From Mytilus californianus (taxonomy: Eukaryota > Mollusca > Bivalvia > Mytilida > Mytilidae), in the NCBI RefSeq assembly GCF_021869535.1, contig NW_026262668.1:136573635-136637634 (forward strand): DNA of 64,000 nt. Reading direction: 5' to 3'. The translations under genes and the position numbers were made by a program. Shown one piece after another: positions 56,861 to 64,000 of the stretch. The notes below the pieces were generated by a model. The model saw nothing but the letters and a program-made list of their open reading frames with translations. It was not told the origin of the DNA and ran no database searches. Within the stretch, counting starts at the first letter, position 1. The number at the start of each line of letters is the position of its first letter.

Positions 56861-57450
56861 GGTATGATTGCCAATGAGACAACTCTCCACCAGAGACCAA
56901 ATGGCATAGAAGTTTACAACCAAAGGTCACCGTATGGCCTTCAACAATGAGCAAAATCCATACCGCATAGTCATCTATAAAAGCCCCCGAAATGACAAAA
57001 GTAAAACAATTCAAACGAGACAACAAACGGCATGATTTATGTACAAAACAATGAACGAAAAACAGATATGATATCCAGCAACAAACGACAACCGCTGAAT
57101 TACAGGGGCCTAACTTGGGACTGGCACATACAGAAGGTGGCGGGGTTAAACTGCTTTGTTGGCGCAAAACTCCCCCTAACCTGGGACAGTGGTGTGACAG
57201 TAAAACATAAGAACAAACTATAAAATTATTTGAAAAGGGCTTGACTCATCAGATCGATACGAAGCAGAAAAATATCTAATAAAAGGAAAAACCAGAAGTG
57301 GCAGGATATTTATACATCCCCACAACAAAAAGACACTTAGTACAGATCTGAGAGTAGTCGCTGTTACTGACAGCTAGTTCAAAGCCAATAACAACTTATA
57401 AAACATTTATGCATCTAAAACTTAAATATCAATCAGTACGCATTCAAAAT
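56861..57450 (+). repeat. Dispersed repeat R3, long copy
   Basis: Starts TATGATTGCCAATGAGACAA, then GACCAAATGGCATAGAAG, GGTCACCGTATGGCCTTCAA, GCAAAATCCATACCGCATAG, CCCGAAATGACAAAAG, TTACAGGGGCCTAACTTGGG, GGTGGCGGGGTTAAACTGC, CTAACCTGGGACAGTGGTG, CTCATCAGATCGATACGAAG and a last block TCGCTGTTACTGACAGCTAG. It is non-coding; the frames on both strands (63 and 106 aa) are chance. Partial copies lie at 11.05 and 25.2 kb. Confidence 0.85.
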
Positions 57451-57700
57451 CCAAAATGTTATGCCTGGTTAGGGGACAAGAATTAGTATTGTCGACATTT
57501 TCTTCTTTTTTTTTTAACGTTTTATCAAACATATGATTCTGTTTAGAACCGTGCATAATTTTGTTTTACAGATTTGTGATAGTAATAGATAACTTTAATA
57601 GACCTCGGCGACCTTCGGCAGTAGTCCCATAGTATTCAAATTGTCCATCCGTCACAGCTTCAGAGCTGTATATGAAGTACCAATCTGAGTAAAACAGAGG
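57451..57700. other. No recognised feature
   Basis: Short unassigned stretch with TAGACCTCGGCGACCTTCGG at about 57,600, possibly the edge of another repeat. Confidence 0.35.
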
Positions 57701-57855
57701 CGAAGGATACCAAAGGGACATTCAAACTCATAAGTCGAAAATAAACTGACAACGTCATAGCCAAAAAAAAAAGACAAACAGACAAACAACAGTACACAAA
57801 ACACAACATTGAAAACTAAAGACTGAGCAACACGAACCCCGCTAAAAACTGGGGA
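57700..57855 (-). repeat. Type B PLE tail
   Basis: GAGGCGAAGGATACCAAAGG, GACATTCAAACTCATAAGTC, GAAAATAAACTGACAACGTC and AAAGACTGAGCAACACGAAC. It is the best local reference for the sequence that seeded the 36-bp array. Confidence 0.88.
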
Positions 57856-57939
57856 CGATTGTTGACAGTCACACTATAAAAGACTTGTCATTTACAAGAT
57901 AAAAATCTAGGGCAATTTGTTTACGTGTCCTCATTTTTT

Positions 57940-58620
57940 CTTTACTTTGTATATTGATCGAAGCTTAATGATGATACTTCATGAGCTTGTTCACTACCAT
58001 TGAAAGATAAGATATCAATAGCATTGGAATCTGCAGTTACGAACGTATCTTAATGCTGCAGATCCTAGATTCGTGTATATCAACATAAATCGTTTCCGCT
58101 CTATACTTCAGTTTATATCTTATAATAAGTACTGCTTGGAGTCCTATAATGAAACGTTGATTGACTATCCATATCAACTATTATTAAAAGACGCGAAGTA
58201 AGTTTCATTTTGAGACCAAAATTCAGAAAAGTAGTGTAGACTTTTATTTCCTGTGTGTGTATGTGCGTGTGTGTGTTTATGTTTGGGTTCTGTTTCATTG
58301 ACGTTCATGCTACTGTAACAGTTCTATTTAATCATACTTTTAAACATGTTTAATTTTTTTTGTAGTCTGTATGTTTAGCGAATACTGTTTCGACATTAAT
58401 TTTGATACATCAGTATAAGAAAGCCTTGCATTGTTGTTAATCAACAAGATTATGTATGTTTATCTCGATTCATATTTTCCTATACTATTCCGGCCATTTC
58501 TGGTGACAAAAGAAACATGTACCGCAATATGAAAGACGTAGACTTCAAAGATATTGCATAGAAGGATGAAGTTCAACAAATTGGATAGGTTTCCGGAAAC
58601 CAGGAAAGATCCAATACTCA
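57940..58620 (+). repeat. Duplicated block, expanded copy, part 2
   Basis: Homologous to 53,030-53,450: GCTGCAGATCCTAGATTCGT, AATGAAACGTTGATTGAC, GTTCTGTTTCATTGACG, AGTTCTATTTAATCATACTT, TAGACTTCAAAGATATTGCA. It resumes after the insertions at 56.7-57.9 kb. Confidence 0.7.
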
Positions 58621-59391
58621 AGAGACATAGTCGTGCTAAATAACAAAGCTATCTTCGGCAATAAAAGAGGTAATTTATAATTCTTAGTCAGTGTAAATGC
58701 ATGAAAACATTTTTCAAAAAGTACACAAAGGACAGATGTTTTTCGATTTCATTTTTTAACTGAAAGAACAACTCTTCAAATGTAGAAAACCATACTTGAT
58801 TTTAAATAACATACTAATAAAACAGAACTTGAAATGGTAAATTATAAGTTTGATTAATGTAATCACCGATATATGGTGGATATTTACAACAGTTTATTCC
58901 TGGTTTGCCAATTTTAATTAGAACAATTGTCTATTAGTTAAGTAAACAAAAAGACAAAGGGTTTTTATTAATGAGTCTTTTCCAACTTTGACGGTAAAGT
59001 TTACCTGTGATGTCTTTGCATTCTAGTATTTTTCATTGTGTAGTTCAATTTTTTGGGTCAAATAGATAAAATTTCATTTCAGTGGATTCACTCAAGATGC
59101 AATTATTAATAACGAAAGGCCATCACTGATGAACAAATATATGATAAAGTGTTTCCTTTTTTTTTTATTAAAAACATAATTTATAAACTACATTGTATAT
59201 GACGCAAACTCATACATTTATTGCATAGAGAAAATAAATAAAGCACTATGAAAAACAAGTAGTATATATTATGTATAATGTTGATATCCAAAATTACAAA
59301 TTATATTTAAAAAATCACATAAGAATTATATTTACAAAATCATAAATCCAAATATATTTTAGTAACTGTCTTTTAGTAGATGAAGTCTTGT
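58621..59391. other. No recognised feature
   Basis: AT-rich; possibly weakly related to 53,450-53,530 but not convincingly. Confidence 0.35.
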
Positions 59392-59690
59392 GTCTTTCAC
59401 TCTGTATTTGGTTGACGAGCTTCGCCTGCTGCATTCTGGGTAATTGTACATTCAGTTACTGCTCGGGTCTTCTTGGGTACTTTTATGATCTTGTAGAAGT
59501 TGAGATCGTCATAAAGGTTTCTTGTTGTGCGATCCTTCCAGGTGGTTGGTGCTGCGAGATCCTTTAACCCATAACTCTGTCATGCAGTCGGTAACTGTTA
59601 TTGTATCGAGTACGTCGTCAACGATGCCATTGTTTTCTAGATTGAAGCAAGAAAGTGCTACCTTGGATGTAGAATACTTTTCACATTATG
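59392..59690 (-). pseudogene. Decayed coding fragment, unknown family
   Basis: Two minus frames follow each other. Upstream (about 59,690-59,520) reads EKYSTSKVALSCFNLENNGI, VDDVLDTITVTDCMTELWVK. Downstream (about 59,590-59,392) reads GLKDLAAPTTWKDRTTRNLY, DDLNFYKIIKVPKKTRAVTE, CTITQNAAGEARQPNTE and a stop. They overlap near 59,570, so a single frameshift in GGTTAAAGGATCTCG would join them into about 90 residues of balanced, soluble-looking C-terminal protein. GC content is higher than in the surroundings. I do not recognise the family. The upstream continuation is cut off by a stop near the TIR element (59,752), which may have inserted into this gene. Confidence 0.55.
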
Positions 59691-59751
59691 TCAATTATAA
59701 AGCTCGGCTACATAACAGTTGGATTTATTTGTTAGAATTTATTGTTTTATT

Positions 59752-61149
59752 AAGTCTCCCAAACGAAGTTTGGGAAGACTTATTGGATTTGCTCAGTTCT
59801 TATTATTATTATTATTATTATTATTTTTTTTATTATTATTATTCTTCTTCCGCCGCTTTTAAATTTGAACTTGTCCGCACCCGTTCTCCAAAACCGCTTG
59901 TCAGACTAACTTAGGGTTTCACAATATGCTAGACTAACATGTCTAGTGGTGCAATCAGGGTTTTGTTTGTGCTTTGGGGTTTATAAAGGGGTACTTTGAG
60001 GGGCAAAAAGAAAGGAGGGTTTTACTATAGAACCCTATGGGATTTTATTTTTTTTAATTTTCAAATGATTATAAATTGAAAACCGTTTGTGATAGACACA
60101 ATCTTTTTAATTGAAAATGTTCTAAATGATAAAGCACATTAAATGAAATACAGGTTAGGCCCCAGGGGTCATCCCGACCCCCTGCCATTTAAGGAAAATC
60201 TAATATCTTTTAAATGGTTGAGATCCCCACCCCTAAACCATATATAATCTGGTTTGTCATGCTAAGATGGTTTGAATGATATACAGGTTTAGTCCCCAGG
60301 GGTCATCCCGACCCCCTGCCATTTGAGAAAGTTCTAATATCTTGTAAATGGTTGAGATCCCCACCCCTAAACCATATATTTTCTGGTTTGTCATTATAAA
60401 GCACATCAAATGAAATACAGGGTTATTCCCCATGGGTCACCCCCACCCCCTGCCATTTAAGAAAGTTCTAATATCTTGTAAGTGGTCAAGATCCCCACCC
60501 CAAACCATATATATTCTGGTTTGTCATGCGAAGATGGTTTTAATGATATACAGGGTTAGTCCCCAGGGGTCACCCCCACCCCCTGCTATTTAAGAAAGTT
60601 CTAATATCTTGTAAGTGGTCAAGATCCCTTCCCCTAAACCATATATATTCTGGTTTGTCATACCAAGATGGTTTGAATGATATACAGGGTTAGTCCCCAG
60701 GGGTCATCCCGACCCCCTGCCATTTGAGAAAGTTCTAATATCTTGTAAATGGTCGAGATCCCCACCCCTAAACCATATATATTCCTGTTCATCATGTCTC
60801 GAACATTTGAATGACGTATTAGGTCAGTCCCCAGAGGTTCCCCCCACCCCTAATGTTCTAATATCTTGTAAATGGTCGAGATCCCCACCCCTTAACCATA
60901 TATATTCCTGTTCGTCGTGTCTCGAACATTAGAATGATGTATAGGGTCAGTCCCCAGGGGTTCCCCCCACCCTAATGTTCTAGTATCTTGTAAATGGTCG
61001 AGATCCCCACCCCTAAACCATATATATTCTGGTTTGTCATGCCAAGATGATTTGAATGATATACAGGGTTAGTCCCCAGGCATCACTAATGCATATACTT
61101 TACTGGACCATGGGAATTTTGAATTATGGGAGCTTCGTTTGGGAGACTT
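59752..61149. mobile_element. TIR element of 1.4 kb, non-autonomous
   Basis: The left end AAGTCTCCCAAACGAAG (59,752-59,768) and right end CTTCGTTTGGGAGACTT (61,133-61,149) are perfect 17-bp inverted repeats. The left TIR itself folds with the following GTTTGGGAAGACT. Inside come a (TAT)n/(TTA)n tract (59,800-59,842), CTTCTTCCGCCGC, the block CCGCTTGTCAGACTAACTTA to ACCCTATGGGATTTT shared with 41.17-41.33 kb, and a tandem array of about 134 bp. It has no transposase frame. I found no clear target duplication. Confidence 0.8.
60110..61080. repeat. 134-bp tandem repeat inside the TIR element, about 7 units
   Basis: The marker AGATCCCCACCCC(T) lies at 60,221, 60,355, 60,489, 60,622, 60,756, 60,879 and 61,000: periods 134, 134, 133, 134, 123 and 121. 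Each unit also has CCCCAGGGGTCATCCCGACC and TTCTAATATCTTGTAAATGG. It is C-rich on plus, unlike the rest of the window. The 41.4-kb relative has two units. Confidence 0.95.
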
Positions 61150-61542
61150 CGTAACAGCATCCTGTTACAATCATTTCTAGTTCTATATTGAAATTTCATT
61201 AAGTAATGATAACCAAAAAAAAAAAAACAATAAATAAGGCAAATAAATAAAGAACTTTTAAATGACACTTAAGGTTCATTATTTTACTTCAGAAATTTAC
61301 CAACATTTTTGAAAATTTGTTAATAGTTTGTCAAAATTATTTCTCAAATTCAATGATTTTTTCTGTCAAATTTATAAGATATCCACAAAATTGCAAATAT
61401 TTTGTAAATTTTGTTATACATATTTTTGGCATATTTCAATTAAATTAATAGAAGAATTCAGTAATCTTTATAACATTTTACAGGTAAAATATAGGTATAA
61501 AAATATGACTACAATTCAGAAATAAATTATTACTATGCTGAA
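61150..61542. other. No recognised feature
   Basis: AT-rich spacer with an A12 tract; no frame or repeat. Confidence 0.4.
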
Positions 61543-62245
61543 TGCATCTATCCCATCGAACTTGAGATAAAAGATACAACAGATACAGTTAATTCTGCCC
61601 CATATCTTGACTTACATCTAGAAATTGACAAGACTTTACGACAAAAGAGATGATTTCACCTTCCCAATTGTGAACTTTCAATTTTTATGTATCAACATTC
61701 CAGCAGCGCCTGCATACGTAGTATATATCTCGATCCCAGTTGATACGATACTCCAGGGCTTGTATTTCCTATCATAGTTTCCTTGATAGAAGGTGAATGT
61801 TGCTCACAAGGACGGTATTAAACCAAGAGTTCCAAGTGGTGAAGTTGAAATCGTCCCTTCGTAAATTTTACGGACGCCATCACGAGTTGCTTGACCGTTA
61901 TGGAATATCCATTTCACAAATGACAACGGATATGTTCCCATTGTCGTAACTACAATCCCGTCACCTTTTCCCCGAATATAACCTACCGAATTAGACTTAT
62001 CACCGGGTGTGTACTAACATGAGCAACACGACGGGTGCCACATGTGGAGCATGATCTGCTTACCCTCCCAAACACCTGAGATCACCCTCGGTTTTTGCTG
62101 GGTTCGTGTTGCTCAGTCTTTAGTTTTCTATGTTGTGTTTTGTAAACTCATGTTTGTCTGTTTGTCTTTTCCTTTTTTAGTCATGGCGTTGTCAGTTTAT
62201 TTTCGACTTTGTCCCTTTGGTATCCGTCGCCTCTCTTTTATATTT
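61543..62245 (+). pseudogene. 5'-truncated PLE: C-terminus plus type B 3' region
   Basis: The reading starts CIYPIELEIKDTTDTVNSAP, then YLDLHLEIDKT. It loses frame there (a deletion against the 30.7-kb copy), after which the DNA for KRDDFxFPIVN and its sequel is still readable with shifts. The 3' region follows (GGACGCCATCACGAGTTGC, GAGCAACACGACGGGTGCC, CACATGTGGAGCATGATCTG, GTTCGTGTTGCTCAGTCTTT) and ends GCGTTGTCAGTTTATTTTCG, CTTTGGTATCCGTCGCCTC. Same subfamily as 46.05-46.65 kb. Confidence 0.82.
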
Positions 62246-62394
62246 GTTAAAACAAAAAAAATACCTTATGTTTTATAAACCTACCATTAACAGTTGGCAA
62301 ACCAGGATGACATCATTTACCATTATTATATGCATGCATATTCTAAACAGTTTATTCTTGCGTGAACCATTTTCTAATTACCTTTCCGTAGTAC
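62246..62394. other. Short unassigned spacer between two PLE tails
   Basis: No feature recognised. Confidence 0.4.
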
Positions 62395-63360
62395 TTGGGA
62401 TCGCCCCAGTTTTGTTGGTGATGTTCGTTTTGCTCTGTCTTTACTTTTCAATGTTGTGTTTTCTAGACTGTGTTCGTCTTTTCGTCGTTTGTCGTTTTTT
62501 GTCATGGCATTATTGGATTGTCGTTTTTTGTAATGGCATTATTGGATTGTCGTTTTTTGTCATGGCATTATTGGATTGTCGTTTTTTGTCATGGCATTAT
62601 TGGATTGTCGTTTTTTTGTCATGGCATTATTGGATTGTCGTTTCTTGTCATGGCATTATTGGATTGTCACTTTTTGTCATGGCATTATTTGATTGTCGTT
62701 TTTTTGTCATGGCATTATTGGATTGTCGTTTTTTGTCATGGCGTTATTGGAATGTCGTTTTTTGTCATGGCATTATTGGATTGTCGTTTTATGTCATGGC
62801 ATTATTGGATTGTCGTTTTTTGTCATGGCATTATTGGATTGTCGTTTTTTGTCATGGCATTATTGGATTGTCACTTTTTGTCATGGCATTATTGGATTGT
62901 CGTTTTTTGTCATGGCATTATTGGATTGTCGTTTTTTGTCATGGCGTTATTGGAATGTCGTTTTTTGTCATGGCATTATTGGATTGTCGTTTTATGTCAT
63001 GGCATTATTGGATTGTCGTTTTTTGTCATGGCATTATTGGATTGTCGTTTTTTGTCATGGCATTATTGGATTGTCACTTTTTGTCATGGCATTATTGGAT
63101 TGTCGTTTTTTGTCATGGCATTATTGGATTGTCGTTTTTTGTCATGGCATTATTGGATTGTCGTTTTTTGTTATGGCATTATTGGATTGTCGTTTTATGT
63201 CATGGCTTTATTGGATTGTCGTTTTTTGTCATGGCATTATTCGATTGTCACTTTTTGTCATGGCATTATCAAATTGTCGTTTTTTGTCATGGCATTATTG
63301 GATTGTCTCCGATTTATGAGTTTGAGTACCCCTTTAATATAAATTCTGTCTCTCTTTAAC
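62395..63360 (+). repeat. Type B PLE tail interrupted by its own minisatellite
   Basis: The left part (CCCCAGTTTTGTTGGTGATG, TTCGTTTTGCTCTGTC, CAATGTTGTGTTTTCTAGAC, TTCGTCGTTTGTCG) and right part (CTCCGATTTATGAGTTTGAG, TACCCCTTTAATATAAATTC, TGTCTCTCTTT) are the two halves of one type B tail. The 29-bp array sits exactly where GTCATGGCGTTGTCAG should be. Confidence 0.85.
62497..63308 (+). repeat. 29-bp minisatellite, about 28 units, 203-bp higher-order period
   Basis: Units of TTTTTTGTCATGGCATTATT plus GGATTGTCG. Variants recur at a fixed distance: GGCGTTATTGG at 62,740 and 62,943 (203 bp); the TCACTT variant at about 62,668, 62,872 and 63,075 (204, 203); TTTTATGTC at about 62,787, 62,990 and 63,193. 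So a seven-unit block has been copied three times or so. Since 29 is not a multiple of three and the unit has no plus-strand stop in any frame, all three plus frames are open (380, 290 and 208 aa) and encode the same 29-residue hydrophobic period. It is not a gene. Confidence 0.95.
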
Positions 63361-63530
63361 CGTACATGTCTTTCATGATAAATGAAAAAATATAACATAA
63401 ATCCAATTTATTTCTGAGTGTATATTGCTTTCTCTTATTCTTAGTCGATTTATACTTTCGCGTTACGAAGATTTACCAAACTCGAGAAGAGAAATGTCGT
63501 ATCACATTCGATGCAATGGTAAAACTGCAG
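63361..63530 (+). repeat. Duplicated block, expanded copy, part 3
   Basis: ATGTCTTTCATGATAAATGA, ATACTTTCGCGTTACGAA, CTCGAGAAGAGAAATGTCG and TCACATTCGATGCAATGG pair with 53,551-53,660. Confidence 0.75.
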
Positions 63531-63883
63531 TTCTCTCATTCTAATCCGTTTCCTACCATGTGGACACACCCGGGTTCTCTCATTCTATTCCGTTTCCTAC
63601 TATGTGGACACACCCGGATTATCTCATTCTAATCCGTTTCCTACCATGTGGACACACCCGGATTCTCTCATTCTAATCCGTTTCCTACCATGTGGACATA
63701 CCCGGGTTCTCTCATTCTAATCCGTTTCCTACCATGTGGACACACCCGGGTTCTCTCATTCTAATCCGTTTCCTACCATGTGGACACACCCGGGTTCTCT
63801 CATTCTAATCCGTTTCCTACCATGTGGACACACCCGGGTTCTCTCATTCTAATCCGTTTCCTACCATGTGGACACACCCGGTC
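63531..63883 (+). repeat. 44-bp minisatellite, 8 units
   Basis: TTCTCTCATTCTAATCCGTT, TCCTACCATGTGGACACACC, CGGG. Copies are almost identical (single changes such as CTATTCC or GGACATACC), so the expansion is recent. The compact copy of the duplicated block has no such array, although one diverged unit may underlie 53,665-53,700. Confidence 0.96.
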
Positions 63884-63993
63884 TCGCATCTTTTAGAGTT
63901 TATGCTGTTCCCTCAGCTTTTGTTTTTACTTTGTCGCCTTCTTAATTCATTTATGAGATATGACCATCGATAAACTACTGTTGCCTAAATTTA
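63884..63993 (+). repeat. Type A PLE tail (diverged)
   Basis: TTCCCTCAGCTTTTGTTTT, TTCATTTATGAGATATGACC and ATCGATAAACTACTGTTGCC at the window edge; counterpart of 53,700-53,807. Confidence 0.7.
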
Positions 63994-64000
63994 TATTTTC

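Noticed and set aside
56847..57167. 106-residue minus frame
   Set aside because: Lies wholly in non-coding dispersed repeat R3, whose other copies are not open.
62217..63359. 380-residue hydrophobic repeat protein
   Set aside because: All three plus frames are open because the 29-bp unit lacks stops; the flanks are non-coding PLE tail.

Overview
This window is eukaryotic, AT-rich and dominated by repeats. It almost certainly comes from a bivalve mollusc, most likely a mussel of the Mytilus group. That rests on recognising several interspersed repeats from memory (Penelope-like 3' tails, a tRNA-derived SINE with a gattgatt end, hammerhead-ribozyme repeats) and on intron-containing coding pieces with GTAAGT or GTATGT donors. 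No bacterial operon, rRNA gene or stand-alone tRNA gene was seen.

Host-type coding content is small. The only good candidate for a working gene is one exon of a class A (rhodopsin-family) neuropeptide GPCR at 22,273-22,608 on the minus strand. It covers the N-terminus to the start of TM3 and ends at a perfect splice donor; no later exon was found. At 14,946-17,108 lies a four-exon, Crypton-derived (DUF3504, tyrosine-recombinase-like) gene with a frameshift, two stops and a missing C-terminus, bracketed by copies of a GGCCAATACAG motif. A decayed coding fragment of unknown family lies at 59,392-59,690 on the minus strand.

The rest is mobile DNA. There is a CR1/L2-like LINE fused by an internal deletion (9,352-10,790, minus) and a long decayed L1/Tx1-like LINE (37,975-40,735, minus), with other LINE scraps at 36.8-37.2 and 42.9-43.6 kb. 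Penelope-like elements (PLEs) lie at 28.8-31.7, 46.0-46.6 and 61.5-62.2 kb. About ten detached PLE tails of type B and five of type A are scattered through the window. There are also a MITE, two fold-back repeats, a SINE, a 1.4-kb TIR element carrying its own tandem array, and repeats with hammerhead-ribozyme folds. One ribozyme, at 56,795-56,838, keeps the whole catalytic core.

Tandem arrays are unusually dense: 36 bp (1.5-5.3 kb), 28 bp (19.2 kb), 48 bp (26.9-28.2 kb), 42 bp (33.8-34.4 kb), 54/49 bp (53.9-54.9 kb), 41 bp (54.9-55.6 kb), 134 bp (60.1-61.1 kb), 29 bp (62.5-63.3 kb) and 44 bp (63.5-63.9 kb). The 36-bp and 29-bp arrays both appear to have grown out of the same type B PLE tail, from two different parts of it and in opposite orientations. 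The right end (52.5-64 kb) reads as a duplicated block: one copy is compact (52.55-53.81 kb), and the other (56.2-63.99 kb) has been stretched about sixfold by insertions and arrays.

All family names come from reading translated motifs and remembered repeat families. No alignment or search was run.
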